Part shown: in pieces, positions 21,838 to 31,329 of the stretch
Numbering within the stretch: position 1 is the first letter of the stretch
Layout of the letters: each line of letters starts with the position of its first letter
Made by a program: the position numbers and the translations under genes
Assembly (NCBI GenBank): GCA_963210315.1
Contig: OY723240.1
Span: 930,001 to 994,000 of the forward strand
Direction of reading: 5' to 3'
DNA from: Rhynchopus euleeides
Taxonomy: Eukaryota; Euglenozoa; Diplonemea; Diplonemida; Diplonemidae
DNA: 64,000 nt
The notes under the pieces: model-generated
What the model saw: only the letters and a program-made list of their open reading frames with translations
Told to the model about the DNA's origin: nothing
The model's database searches: none

Positions 21838-22599
21838 TTACAGAGGACCACCACCGAACGGGCCGTCACTCAGCGGGCGGGAGTCAAGGCCCAGCCACGG
21901 GCACTCTGCGCACAGCGGGGCCGGCCCCTGCCCGCCCTTGCAGTCGGTCGGGCGGCACACCGTGTCGACCGCGTCCCACTTGCACTTCCCCGTGGAGGTC
22001 GGGCACGCCCCCGGGGTCGTGTGCTTCCCGCAGTCCACCCCGGCCGCGTCGATCCCGAAGACCATGAACTCCGCCTTCTCTGCCCCCGGGACAGTGATGG
22101 TGGTCGACTCCCCGCGCGCCAGCTGCCTGCGGAACGCCCCCATCGGGTGCTCGAAGCTCGCCCCCGGGGCACCGGTCACAAACCGCGGCGCGCACTGGCT
22201 CCGCCTCCACCCCGGGGTGACGGAGAGCAGCCCCGGGATCCCGCCCTGGTACTTCGTCGTGCAGGTGTGGGAGCACGTGTAGAAGAAGACCCACGCGTCG
22301 CACACGTCCACCACAGCCGCCGTGTCGGGGCACGTGAACTTCACGTCCACCCCCACGGGCAGCTGCCACTGCGGGATCGTGAGCGGCAGCAGCTCCAGGA
22401 ACGCAGGCGGGTTGCGCAGCTGCGACCCCATCAGGTCCGGCCACGCCTCCACCCCGTGCGCCATCAGCGCCAGGTTGATGCTCCCCACCGGCCCCACCAC
22501 CACGGATTGCGCAAGGTGGCGTTCGGGACTCACAACCAGCGCCCGCTGGTTCGACGAGACCATCGCTGCTGCAACCGCCGCAAGGAACACTGTTGCCAT
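21838..22599 (-). CDS. Small secreted Cys-rich protein
   Basis: 253 residues from ATG at 22599, chosen because MATVFLAAVAAAMVSSN gives a good signal peptide; an in-frame extension upstream is Phe-rich and unlikely to be used. Cysteines cluster in two places: around residues 95-120 (CPDTAAVVDVCD, then YTCSHTC) and the C-terminal 60 residues, where CPTSTGKCKWDAVDTVC resembles small PSI-like or CWD-type cysteine modules. No transmembrane segment follows the signal, so the product is probably secreted or lumenal. The family was not recognised and the function is unknown. It lies between the protease duplicate and tRNA-Sec on the same strand. Confidence 0.7.
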   Translation of the reverse strand: MATVFLAAVAAAMVSSNQRALVVSPERHLAQSVVVGPVGSINLALMAHGVEAWPDLMGSQLRNPPAFLELLPLTIPQWQLPVGVDVKFTCPDTAAVVDVCDAWVFFYTCSHTCTTKYQGGIPGLLSVTPGWRRSQCAPRFVTGAPGASFEHPMGAFRRQLARGESTTITVPGAEKAEFMVFGIDAAGVDCGKHTTPGACPTSTGKCKWDAVDTVCRPTDCKGGQGPAPLCAECPWLGLDSRPLSDGPFGGGPL

Positions 22600-22862
22600 C
22601 TTCCCTGTCTGCTGTCTGCTGTCTGGTGTAAAAAAAAAGTGTAGCAGCAAGTGCCTGTTGTTGTGGTGTGGTATGGGTGTGCACTGCTTGTATACTGCAG
22701 GGGAAGCTCTGGGGGAAGTGGAATTTGTTGACTCATTTGCGATGCGAAAACAAGCTCAAAACACTGAAATTCCATCGACAACGGGCTCAAACATGCAAAA
22801 TAGGGACATCCCCAGAAAAAAATTGAAAAGGGACCCCCTGCAGGCGCCGGGCTATCGCCCAC

Positions 22863-22867
22863 AAAAA
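22863..22867 (-). terminator. Pol III terminator of tRNA-Sec
   Basis: TTTTT on the minus strand, two bases after the discriminator base. Confidence 0.75.
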
Positions 22868-22869
22868 GG

Positions 22870-22956
22870 CACCAGGAAGGCGGAATTGAACCGCTGCGGG
22901 TCACCCCGCCTACAGATTTGAAGTCTGCAACCAACACCAGTTGATTTCATCCCGGC
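22870..22956 (-). tRNA. tRNA-Sec (anticodon TCA)
   Basis: The 87-nt gene folds as a eukaryotic selenocysteine tRNA: a 9-bp acceptor stem (GCCGGGATG with CTTCCTGGT, keeping the U8-U mismatch and ending in discriminator G), a 4-bp T stem (GCGG/CCGC around TTCAATT), a CAGA/TCTG anticodon stem with loop CTTCAAA, and a long variable arm (GCGGG-GTGA-CCCGC). CCA is not encoded. Five Ts at 22867-22863 follow as a Pol III terminator. It implies that the organism makes selenoproteins. Confidence 0.95.
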
Positions 22957-24042
22957 AATAGTATCCCACAAAGCCGTGTCAGCGCTCCACCCCCACACCC
23001 ACCCTCCAACCTGCACCCATACACCAACCCAGGCCGCCAGACTCTACCTGCTCAATTCAAGGATGTGGCAATGCGGGTATCAGGGGGGACGTGGATGTGG
23101 GTTGGGACAACCTGCCTTTACCTTGGCAGCCCTGCAGCGGGGGTCAGACCTGTCTCCCCTCGGCCTACTTAGCCTGCCCTGATACATTGCAGGTGGTGTC
23201 TTATCGACGCTGTGCCTGCGGTCGTTTCTTCCCCTGCAGTTTGTATCGAATCGCAAGCAAATAACCTTATAATATAACCCACCAGCAAGAGCGCCGTTGA
23301 GGCCGTTGAGACTGTGGTTCGGCCGGATTTAGCTTTCTGAGGCTCTGATTCTGTGAACTGCCAGTCAGGCACAACCCTGAGCTCTCTGGGACGTACACTT
23401 CAGTCCTACATTGAAGCAATCACGCCTCACATCACATTCCGCTCTGCAGATCATCTGCCGTTGATTCCGCCTCCAAAACAACACATATACAGCCCAAAAC
23501 GAAAGAAATGTGGCCCTGGCCATCTAAAGATTACATGGGGTGGGGGGTGGGGGCGGCGGGGAGTCGTTTTCATTTGGGAGCCGACGGGGGAAACAACAAA
23601 TGCTAATAACAGTACAAAAAAGATAGGGCGCTGTTTGTGCAAAAAAGAGTAAGTGCACACACCCCACCCCACCCCACCCCCCTCCGTTGCGAAGCGGCCC
23701 ACTTCCAGGCACGTCTGCATCTTCGAGCAACAGACTCCTTTCCTCCCCCCCCCCCCTCTCCCACTCACACATTCCACCTATTATTGTTGAGTGCAGGGCC
23801 ACACCGCGCGATGTGTCTGATGCCACCCCTCCACACACACACACATGAGTATTCACCATCTCTTCCTGGAAAGCACCGGGCGATGCATCTGGCATGGCCA
23901 GGCCAGCAGCCCCTGCCCTCCAAGCCCATATGGTAAGCACATCACACTCTACTACACCCTCCCCCAAGGCCTTCAGCTTCCCACAGCCGCGTAGATTCGC
24001 CGCAAAGATACAAGAGAGCCGCAGGGCAACTAACGTGGCACG
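22957..24042. other. Intergenic, no gene seen
   Basis: It contains CA/CCCACC-rich stretches, a short AT segment (TTATAATATAACCC near 23267) and, at 23615-23650, a copy of the dispersed GATA..GGCG..TTGTTTGTGC motif. No supported gene. Confidence 0.5.
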
Positions 24043-25932
24043 CTACAGCGGGACGTGGCAGCTCGGGTAGAGAGGCGGGATATCTGCCATGTGTGTCTGC
24101 GAGAAGGGAGGCGACACCCCATATGGGGCTGCTGGCAGGGAGGTCATCTGGGACAGGTGATGCGCTGCAGCACCGACAGCCCCGCCTGCAGGGGGGTGCA
24201 CGGCAGCCGCCCCGCTCTGCTGCTGCGACCCACGCAGGTAGCTCGACAGGGCTGCTGCGGTCTCCGTGAGGTCGCCACCCGACGCGGCGAATGAGGCTGC
24301 GGTCGACAGGATTCTCTCCTTCACGATGTCGATCTGCAGCATCATGCCCGCCAGGATCCCCGGGTCCACCTGCGAGGGTGGAAGCGCCGCCATCCTGCGG
24401 TGCATCGTCACCAGACACTCCAGATGCGCCCTGTCAGCCGCAAGCCTCTCCGGCACACCCACACCCACCCCCGCCACCCCCGCACCCACAGACCGGTGCG
24501 GCGAGAACTGCGGCATGCCACCCACACCCAGCTGCCCCGGGGCCTCCAACCCCGACGCGGCGTCGCCTGTCGGGGTCCTGATGCACCGATCCCTCTGCGA
24601 ACCCACCGAGGGGTGGCTGGGCAGCGGGGTTGCCTGCCGGTGGCAGCTCTGCTGCTGCTGCTGCGCGATGTAGGAACCGCCCGCCCCCGCCCCCAGCATC
24701 ATCTCAGGCGTGCAGGGGGGCAGGCTCGGGAGGCCAGGCGGCGGCGCGGCAGCCGGGTGGTGGTGGTGGTGGTGATGGGCAGCGGCGCCAACCGTCTGCG
24801 CCAGGGCCTGGAGCTGCGCCTGCTGCCTGTCGATGGTCTGCTGCAGGCGCTGCATCTCGGCGAGCTGACCCATCTGCTGCCGCTGCAGCTGCATGTGCTG
24901 CTGCTGCGTCACGCCGAGGGGGCTGCTTGGCACCGCAGCATGGGTGGGGCTGTGCCGCGGCGGGGCAGCAGCGGATGCCTCAGAATGGTGGTGCTGCGCG
25001 GTGGCGCTGGCAGGCTGTGGCGCTTGCTGCTGCTGCTGCTGCTGCTGGGGTGAGCTCCTCATCATCCCAGACGCAGGTGACCCGAAGGGCACGGGGGGCA
25101 CGCCTCCCCCGGCACCGCTGGGCGTGGTTGCCACCGGAGACTGCGACTGCGACTGTGACTGTGACTGCTGCTGCTGCGGCGGCTGCTGCTGCACCAGCTG
25201 CACCTGCTGCGGCTGCTGGATGTGCCGCCCCACCTTGGCAGCCCCCCGCACCTCGAAGTGCCGCCCGCACCCCGGCACCGGCACCACCGCCGGCAGGGCC
25301 GGCGGCGGCGGTATTGCGGGCCCCGGGGTGACGGCACCCCCGCCTGCGGCAAGCGCCTCTGCGACGTCCCTCTGGGTCATGCCGGCGAAGGGCTGCACCT
25401 GGGCAGGGCCAGGGCTGTGCGGCGGGATGCTAGGGTGCTGCGGCTCTGCCGGGGGGGTGGCGTCTGCGTCTGCCGCATCGGCTGCGGTGTTGAGCATGCC
25501 GACGACGTCGTCCATCGTGAAGTGTTCGGGGAGCTCTTCCTCTGGATTGAGGGTGTCGAGGGCCTGCAGCATCTGGTGTGCGCCCAGGGCGTGCGGCATC
25601 TGGCTTGCCGCCTGGGTCAGGTGGATCAGCGCCTTCGCAACGAGCTGTGCCGGCAGCGGCTCGCCCGAGTCGTCGCATGCATCAGCCATGGAGCGCTGTG
25701 CGCCCCCAGGCGACAGGGCGGAGAGCATGTTCTGCGCCTCGATGGTGTGCGGGAGCTCCTTCGCCGCCAGGGCCAGCTGGCAGGCGGCGAGGGCCAGGCG
25801 GTCCCGGGGCTGCACGCGCGACCCCTGCAGAGCCTGGTGCACGCTGTCCATCACCAGGAGGTCCCCCTCGTCAGGCAGTGCCATGCCCATCCCGGAATGC
25901 GGCGGCGGTGTGGCACAGCCATCGCCCACCAT
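24043..25932 (-). CDS. Gln-rich low-complexity protein
   Basis: 629 residues from ATG at 25932; the open frame continues upstream through a poly-Pro stretch, but this ATG opens the structured part. The N-terminal 200 residues look helical (two similar stretches, ALAACQLALAAKELPHTIEAQ and ALIHLTQAASQMPHALGAHQ, suggest an internal duplication). The middle is rich in Gln, His and Pro (poly-Q near 25000-25200, QSQSQSQSQ, a His run). The C-terminus has a further helical stretch and ends in PLYPSCHVPL. Such composition is common in transcription or RNA-regulatory scaffolds, but no domain was recognised, so no function is assigned. Confidence 0.7.
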   Translation of the reverse strand: MVGDGCATPPPHSGMGMALPDEGDLLVMDSVHQALQGSRVQPRDRLALAACQLALAAKELPHTIEAQNMLSALSPGGAQRSMADACDDSGEPLPAQLVAKALIHLTQAASQMPHALGAHQMLQALDTLNPEEELPEHFTMDDVVGMLNTAADAADADATPPAEPQHPSIPPHSPGPAQVQPFAGMTQRDVAEALAAGGGAVTPGPAIPPPPALPAVVPVPGCGRHFEVRGAAKVGRHIQQPQQVQLVQQQPPQQQQSQSQSQSQSPVATTPSGAGGGVPPVPFGSPASGMMRSSPQQQQQQQQAPQPASATAQHHHSEASAAAPPRHSPTHAAVPSSPLGVTQQQHMQLQRQQMGQLAEMQRLQQTIDRQQAQLQALAQTVGAAAHHHHHHHPAAAPPPGLPSLPPCTPEMMLGAGAGGSYIAQQQQQSCHRQATPLPSHPSVGSQRDRCIRTPTGDAASGLEAPGQLGVGGMPQFSPHRSVGAGVAGVGVGVPERLAADRAHLECLVTMHRRMAALPPSQVDPGILAGMMLQIDIVKERILSTAASFAASGGDLTETAAALSSYLRGSQQQSGAAAVHPPAGGAVGAAAHHLSQMTSLPAAPYGVSPPFSQTHMADIPPLYPSCHVPL

Positions 25933-25964
25933 TGTGGGGTGCCCCCGCCCCTGCCTGGTTGGTG

Positions 25965-26220
25965 GTGGTGGTGGTGGTGGGGGCGGTAAACAAAGATGCA
26001 ACAACCACCCAGGGTATAAAACCTGATGAAGGTGGTGTTGTGTAAGTGTGCTCTGCCTCTCTCTCCGCTGCAAATTCCCAACGTAAACTCAGAAAACGCA
26101 ACAACCACCTACACCCACAGTGAAACCTGCCGAAGGTGCTGTTGTGTGAGTGTGATCTGCCTCTTCTCCGCTGCAAATTCCCAACGTAAACTTAGATGGT
26201 GGTGGTGGTGGTGGTGGGGG
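25965..26220. repeat. Imperfect tandem duplication upstream of the Gln-rich gene
   Basis: Two copies of about 95 bp contain GCAACAACCACC, then CTCTCCGCTGCAAATTCCCA and ACGTAAACT, flanked by GGTGGTGGT runs. It lies just 5' of the minus-strand gene. Confidence 0.75.
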
Positions 26221-26834
26221 CGGTGCCGATATCGAGGGGCAAGAGGTTGTGTGTGTGGGTTTGAGTGCAATGGGCTTGGCGTGGCTTCCTGCAGTGCAGG
26301 AAGGTGTGGTTGGCCCCCTTGCCAACCCGGCACAGGATTCCTGCACTCGCACCAGGAGGTGCGCATGGAGCTGATGCGCTTCGACGGAACGTCTGACGGA
26401 GACGGAAGACCGCCAAAGAGAGGGGGTGGGTGGGTGGGGGAAGACGGCGGCAGTGTGGGAACGGATGCCACAAGGGAGTTGACAGATCACACGACCACAC
26501 ACACCGGCCGTCCAGATGTCGCCGAGGTGATACTCCCCCCCCCGCATCCCTGGGGTGTCGGGGCGCATCCTTCCTGCCCACCCGCCCCCCTACCTAGTGG
26601 TTTTGGACCCCCTCCCCCCCCCCTCCCCCTGGCAGCGTATCGTAGCGTTTTGCGGCATGGTGCCATGGCCTGGCCGACACCCCACCTCCCGCACCACACC
26701 CACCCCACGAACCACATTGGCTTCAGTCGGGAAAGCACCAATCGCCCGCGACTCTCCGGTGGGTTTTTGTTTGTCGCACGGGCCTGGGTTTGCTGCAGGG
26801 GACCGTGTGTGGTGCAAAATAATTATGTAGGGGG

Positions 26835-26870
<36 letters not shown>

Positions 26871-27094
26871 GGGGGGGTGGGGAGATGAAGGGCGCGGATA
26901 CGTCGATTGCGAGACTACAGAGGGGATCTGCGATACGGTGCCTAAAACGATGCAGTTCGGTGCATTTCCTCCGTAGTGTAGAGGTGAAACACCGCCGAAA
27001 CGTTGCCTAAAAGTCAGACTCCCACACGCACAGGCACACAGCACAAGCTCCTGATGCGATGCGTGTTGTGTGATCACACCAAACTCTCAACGGC
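26221..27094. other. Intergenic, simple sequence and one dispersed element
   Basis: G- and C-rich simple sequence, a (GA)n run at about 26841-26870 and a copy of the dispersed hairpin element at 26929-27010. No gene supported. Confidence 0.5.
26929..27010 (+). repeat. Dispersed hairpin element, copy S1
   Basis: Shared features are GGTGCCTaaAACG, ATGCAGTTCGGTGCAT, TTTCCTCC and a hairpin (GGTG-AAA-CACC), then GCCGAA. Related copies are at 31911-31999 (inverted), 35892-35980 and 63905-63990 (inverted). Confidence 0.65.
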
Positions 27095-27169
27095 AAAGCG
27101 CCCTATCACTTCACAGCTACAACCGCTCTGATGAATTTCCTTTTGTTTGATGCGTTGACGCTTCTACAC
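27095..27169. repeat. Retroelement split direct repeat B2
   Basis: 75 bp, near-identical to B1 (27283-27357). Its last 25 bases overlap the start of A2. Confidence 0.85.
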
Positions 27170-27285
27170 ACAAAACCCTGAACTGATCACACCCTGAGCC
27201 TGATGAAGGGTGGGGTTAGTGTATAGAGCACGTTTGGTTGCAGCTGTGGTGGGGCGCTTTCCGCTCACACGAGTGTGCTTAAAAA
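27145..27285. repeat. Retroelement split direct repeat A2
   Basis: 141 bp matching A1 at 31592-31732 (starts GTTTGATGCGTTGACGCTTC). Confidence 0.85.
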
Positions 27286-27357
27286 GCGCCCTATCACTTC
27301 ACAGCTACAACCGCTCTGATGAATTTCCTTTTGTTTGTTGCGTTGACGCTTCTACAC
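27283..27357. repeat. Retroelement split direct repeat B1
   Basis: 75 bp matching B2 at 27095-27169 with one mismatch seen (TTTGTTG against TTTGATG). Confidence 0.85.
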
Positions 27358-27394
27358 CAGGACCCTCATCCGGAGGGACGTGTCCGTCTCGTTC

Positions 27395-29227
27395 TCAACG
27401 AGGCGGGCGCGCTGGTAAAAGTGTAGGTGGCATCGACACTGGTGGCAACTCCACGGGGTGTGTGGCCTGCGTCCCTCGCGTGTACGCGTCTGCGCGTTGG
27501 TCGTGGGTCGCAACCCAGTGTGGAATAAGTCGTATCTGCTGGCGGCGCGCTGTTGTGTATATCTCCTGCAGCAGGAGGTTGCCTCGGTAGTTGGCGCAGT
27601 GGCCCTTCCGGAGCGCGAACACCAGGCCGAGGTTGTCTATGTGGCAGGTTACGCTTGCCTCCCTCACACGCTGCATCATGCGCACCCCCTGCCACACTGC
27701 ATACGCTTCCTTCAGGAAGATGTTCGTGTCCGCGTCGCTCCCTTCGAACGCCCCTTGGGACACTGACTCCCCTCCCGGCAGCACGAGCACCGCCGCCCAC
27801 GCCGTGGATGACGCGTCTGTCCAGAGCTCAATGGTCGGTGGCGGGTTCTGCGGCGTATACCACTCGTTGTCCTCGATGAGGCGTGCCCGCGCCACTGTCT
27901 CCGCCTGCACCGACGGAGGTACTGCGACCCTGGAGTCCCATCGGGCGTTGTTTGAGTGCGTCTGCTTCGCGATGCGCCGCACGAAGGACAACACGGCTGG
28001 CATGTAACACATCGGTGTCCGCATCACATACGACTGCCAGACGAAAGACCCGAATACTCTGAACGCCCTGCGTGGTGTCGTGTGGCCGTTGACGACTTCC
28101 TTGTACTCTTCCCGTCCGAGGACTTTTTGCACCCAGGCTGTGTCCATGTGGAAACGGTGTCGCGTCAGGTCGAAGTGGATCCCGAACACTGTGAAGTCCT
28201 GCAGCGGCACGCCGTGTTGTGTGTCGTCGAAGTTCAGGGCGGCCCCCACCTTCTCGCAGCGGCTGATGAAGTCGGCGTACCTCGCCTGTGCCTCTGGTAG
28301 GGAGTCTCCGACAGCGATGAAGTTGTCAATCCAGACTATTCCGTGCTCTGGCGGGAGCAGCACGCGTGCGCTGCGGTTCGCGATTGCCGGGGAATGTGAC
28401 CACCCCATGCACATGACAGTCAGGAAGGTCTTCACGAATGTCTTTCTCTCCCCGCCTAGGCGCACTTCGAAATAGCGTTGGATCTCCTTGTGTACGGGGA
28501 ACTGGTAGAACCAGCTGCGTGCATCTGCCATCACCACCCAGCTCGCCGCGGCCACTCGCTGTGTCACCTCCGTGATGTCCTGCAAACGCATGTCCGGTGG
28601 GCGTGTCATCAGTGCATTTAGCCGCCTTGCGTCGACGATGAAACGTTGGCCCCCAGACTTCTTGGACACGGTGAACGCTGGCAGCGTGAGGTACGGGTGT
28701 GCATCCGCCTCCGTCAGGACGCCATACTCAACCAAGGTGTCCAGGTGGTGCAACATGTGGCGTGATACCTTCCTCCCCGTTTTACGTAGTTCTTGGCGGG
28801 CCTCGGGAAGCAGTGCGTCAGCGAAAGCGGCTGGCTTGGTGATGAGGTCCAAGACCCCCGTCAGTTCACCCTCGCTGTCCAACCGTCGCAGTTCCTTGAG
28901 ATTGAGGCGCGAGGTGCAGATCTCCGCGATGTAGTCCTCTTCCTCCGACAGCTCCGTCTTCGCGTTGGCTGGCCGTATCACCTTCCCCCCCGTGCACACA
29001 CCCAAGTCCTCCCCGTAGAGGTCCTCGACACCCGGACCGTACGACTCTGCGCTATCCACCTCGCTCCACGCTTCCTCATCACTGGGTGGTGGGTCGGACG
29101 CGGCTTCGTCGGGTGTGGCATCTTCGTAGTAGCGGCGCGCTGCGAACAGCCTCGTGGTCCCCGGGAAGTGGGTTGCTGTCAGGGGTTTTGGCTGTGTGCG
29201 CGTCGTCCCCCCTTGCTGTCGTTTTTT
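27395..29227 (-). CDS. Reverse transcriptase-RNase H of VIPER-like element
   Basis: The part of the frame downstream of the recombinase stop is given (about 610 codons). It contains a DIRS-type RT with palm motifs (FIVDARRLNA, ADARSWFYQFPVH, catalytic box VWIDNFIAVG) followed by RNase H (ELWTDASSTAWAAV, KEAYAVW, CHIDN, HWVATHDQRADAYTRG). No convincing ATG precedes the RT, and the same frame stays open upstream across the recombinase gene, so expression by frameshift, re-initiation or splicing is likely. The enzyme would copy the element RNA into the circular DNA used by the recombinase. The box IDN in place of the usual YxDD is typical of variation in this order. Confidence 0.85.
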   Translation of the reverse strand, partial: KKRQQGGTTRTQPKPLTATHFPGTTRLFAARRYYEDATPDEAASDPPPSDEEAWSEVDSAESYGPGVEDLYGEDLGVCTGGKVIRPANAKTELSEEEDYIAEICTSRLNLKELRRLDSEGELTGVLDLITKPAAFADALLPEARQELRKTGRKVSRHMLHHLDTLVEYGVLTEADAHPYLTLPAFTVSKKSGGQRFIVDARRLNALMTRPPDMRLQDITEVTQRVAAASWVVMADARSWFYQFPVHKEIQRYFEVRLGGERKTFVKTFLTVMCMGWSHSPAIANRSARVLLPPEHGIVWIDNFIAVGDSLPEAQARYADFISRCEKVGAALNFDDTQHGVPLQDFTVFGIHFDLTRHRFHMDTAWVQKVLGREEYKEVVNGHTTPRRAFRVFGSFVWQSYVMRTPMCYMPAVLSFVRRIAKQTHSNNARWDSRVAVPPSVQAETVARARLIEDNEWYTPQNPPPTIELWTDASSTAWAAVLVLPGGESVSQGAFEGSDADTNIFLKEAYAVWQGVRMMQRVREASVTCHIDNLGLVFALRKGHCANYRGNLLLQEIYTTARRQQIRLIPHWVATHDQRADAYTRGTQATHPVELPPVSMPPTLLPARPPR

Positions 29228-29229
29228 CT

Positions 29230-30192
29230 TCACCACTCGATCTTCGCCGACACCTGTGCTGTCTCGCGCGCGTGTGCGTTTTCCGCCGCTGATACGTAAC
29301 GCATCACACCGTCGACCGTCGCGTGTCTCGAGAGGAGGCGCACCTCCTCCAGTGGAACGTTCTTTCGCGCAAGCTGTGTGAGTGCCCCCCTCCGCAGAGA
29401 GTGTGCCGTGAGCCCCCTCCGTGCCCGCTTGACGGCTTTTACCACGGTCCGGTAGGTGACGTCCGCCGGGAACAGTCTCGTCTCTCCTGCTCTGCGCGCC
29501 CTGCGGAGGCGGTGTCGGAGGATACGGTGTAGGTCCTTCGGCAGGGAGATCCCTGTGATGTGACCCATGTGGAAGGGGTCCGCCTTCGACTGGGTCCAGC
29601 GCACGTATATCGGCTCGCTGCGCTTTTCCGCTGTGACGTCCTTCACATACAAGCGCAGTGCGTCCGAGGCCCTTGCCGCACCCCCCCACATGATGCCGAG
29701 CAGCAGTTTCACGAGGGGACGTGGCTCCTTCGCTAGCGCCTCCCGGATGTTGTGGGCTGTTGCTGGTTCTGCTTGCTTCAGTGGTCGTAGTGCTCCTCCC
29801 CGTTTCAGCGCCCGCCTGTAGTCCGCCACAATTTGTTTTCCGTCGAGGGGGAACGCTGCGAAGCGTCTGAGTGCTGCTGCAAGGTTGTTGAGGTACTGGA
29901 GGGCGGACTGCACTGATAGCCCGTCCTTCCGTTGCTTCGTGACCCACAGCACCGCCCCTTCGTCGTGTGGCAGTGTTCGCCTCTCCGCTTTCATCCACCC
30001 TTCCCGGAACTGCGAGTACCTGTCGTATGTGCGGCGGAGGGCCCCCCAGTATGTGGGTGCGAGGGCTTGGGCCAGGGTGTGTTGCAGTTCCTGGCGAATG
30101 GTGGTTGCTTCCTCCGGGGTCACGCTCGTCTCGGTCTTGCGGGGGCGTCCTCTTGTTGACGGGGGGGCAGATGGTACTGCCTTCACATACAC
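29230..30192 (-). CDS. Tyrosine recombinase of VIPER-like element
   Basis: 320 codons, with GTG as the first listed codon and no good ATG nearby, so the true start is unclear; it may be reached from the Gag frame, whose stop lies about 58 bp upstream. Catalytic motifs are visible: the first Arg in GGAARASDALRL, a candidate Lys between, HSLRRG (His-x-x-Arg), SRHA (His) and the nucleophile Tyr in MRYVS. The N-terminal 110 residues look like a SAM-like core-binding domain. The role is insertion of the element DNA by strand exchange. The C-terminus overlaps the upstream open frame of the RT ORF. Confidence 0.85.
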   Translation of the reverse strand: MYVKAVPSAPPSTRGRPRKTETSVTPEEATTIRQELQHTLAQALAPTYWGALRRTYDRYSQFREGWMKAERRTLPHDEGAVLWVTKQRKDGLSVQSALQYLNNLAAALRRFAAFPLDGKQIVADYRRALKRGGALRPLKQAEPATAHNIREALAKEPRPLVKLLLGIMWGGAARASDALRLYVKDVTAEKRSEPIYVRWTQSKADPFHMGHITGISLPKDLHRILRHRLRRARRAGETRLFPADVTYRTVVKAVKRARRGLTAHSLRRGALTQLARKNVPLEEVRLLSRHATVDGVMRYVSAAENAHARETAQVSAKIEW

Positions 30193-30249
30193 TACCGCGG
30201 CGGGGGGGAGGGTCGTGGCCCGCGGGCGTCCCCTGCTGGTGTCGGGGAG

Positions 30250-31320
30250 TCACTGTCGCTTGCCTTTCCCCCCCCGTCCTTTGTGATGGCCCTTTCCCGA
30301 GTAGGGCGCGGGGCGGTCCTGCGTGTTACGCTCCTGCAGGAACCGCTCCTGAAACGCGGCCCGCCTCTCCTGTGTGTCGTCCTGCGTGGCCCGCCCCTCC
30401 CGGAGTAGGCGCCCGTGTGTCACCGCATCGTACTTCGCTGGGTCCATAATCTTCGCCTTTGCCAGGTAGAGGCGGGCGCCCGCGCGCCCCTTCAGGAGAA
30501 AGTGCGAGTTCATAACGACGATTGTCTTGTGGAGGGCCTCGGTAAAGCGATCCGGATCATCGTCGTCGCGGATCAGTCCCATTGTCTGAAACAGAGCGTC
30601 GAAGGCCTGGATGAGCTGGTGTTGCCAGTCTGGTGAGCTCGGGGCATCGCTGAGCTCCGCCTGTCGGAAAACCCGGGATACCTCAGCTTTCACCAACCTG
30701 CGTCCGGGGACAGTGGCGATCGACGATCCCCAGGTCGACACGATGTGGGCGGAGAAATCGGCGGGCAGCTCGGCCTCCGTCCGCTGCAGCGCCTTCTGCA
30801 GGGTGGCGATCTGCTTCGCCTGCGTCTCCACGGTCTTCTTCAGCTCCTTCTGTTCCTTCTCCAGCCGGCCTGTCAATTTCAGCAGGTACTCCAGCGAGTT
30901 CGCCACGCGGAGATCGGTGTTCGAGTCGGCGGGGTGGTGTGCGTCCCTGTGCTGGAGGCCCGTGCCACTCTGGCTGTCCGCCTCGCTGTACTCCCCGTCC
31001 TCGCCTAGCTCGCCCGTCGCTGCTGCCAGGTCCGCCGCGGTCTCCTCGTCGACTGCCTGCCGGACCCATGCGCACTCGGGGCACACCCAGCCCCTGTCCC
31101 CTGCGCCCTCGAGCCATTCGGGGACGACGTGCGCCGGGATGTGCTCTCTCAAGCACGTCCTGACCGTGGTCCCACCGCAGTCGTGGCAGCTGAATGCGGT
31201 CCTGGCTGTGTGTGTAGTATTGCACGTTTCGAATATGCACTCGGGGCGACGCTCTGCTGGCTCGTTGTCGGGGTGGGCGGGGTCGGGAACCTTCAGGGTG
31301 TCCCAATCCAGAGTGGCCAT
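30250..31320 (-). CDS. Gag-like protein of VIPER-like element
   Basis: 356 residues from ATG at 31320 (MATLDWDTL); the frame is open further upstream through a 36-bp tandem repeat, which is probably leader. A Cys/His-rich region near residues 35-95 (CIFETC, CHDCGG, CPEC) resembles a zinc-binding PHD/RING-like module. A coiled coil follows (RLEKEQKELKKTVETQAKQI), then a helical segment and a basic Gly/Lys/Arg tail ending GKGHHKGRGGKGKRQ, suited to RNA binding. Position and make-up suggest the structural protein that packages element RNA. There is no retroviral CCHC knuckle. Confidence 0.7.
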   Translation of the reverse strand: MATLDWDTLKVPDPAHPDNEPAERRPECIFETCNTTHTARTAFSCHDCGGTTVRTCLREHIPAHVVPEWLEGAGDRGWVCPECAWVRQAVDEETAADLAAATGELGEDGEYSEADSQSGTGLQHRDAHHPADSNTDLRVANSLEYLLKLTGRLEKEQKELKKTVETQAKQIATLQKALQRTEAELPADFSAHIVSTWGSSIATVPGRRLVKAEVSRVFRQAELSDAPSSPDWQHQLIQAFDALFQTMGLIRDDDDPDRFTEALHKTIVVMNSHFLLKGRAGARLYLAKAKIMDPAKYDAVTHGRLLREGRATQDDTQERRAAFQERFLQERNTQDRPAPYSGKGHHKGRGGKGKRQ

Positions 31321-31329
31321 CTTCTCTGT

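Noticed and set aside
24400-26026. Plus-strand long open frames opposite the Gln-rich gene
   Set aside because: Mirror frames of GC-rich repetitive coding sequence (poly-Cys, poly-Ala readings).
25933-26073. N-terminal extension of the Gln-rich protein
   Set aside because: It is encoded by a tandem repeat and a GGTGGT run; the first non-repeat ATG is 25932.
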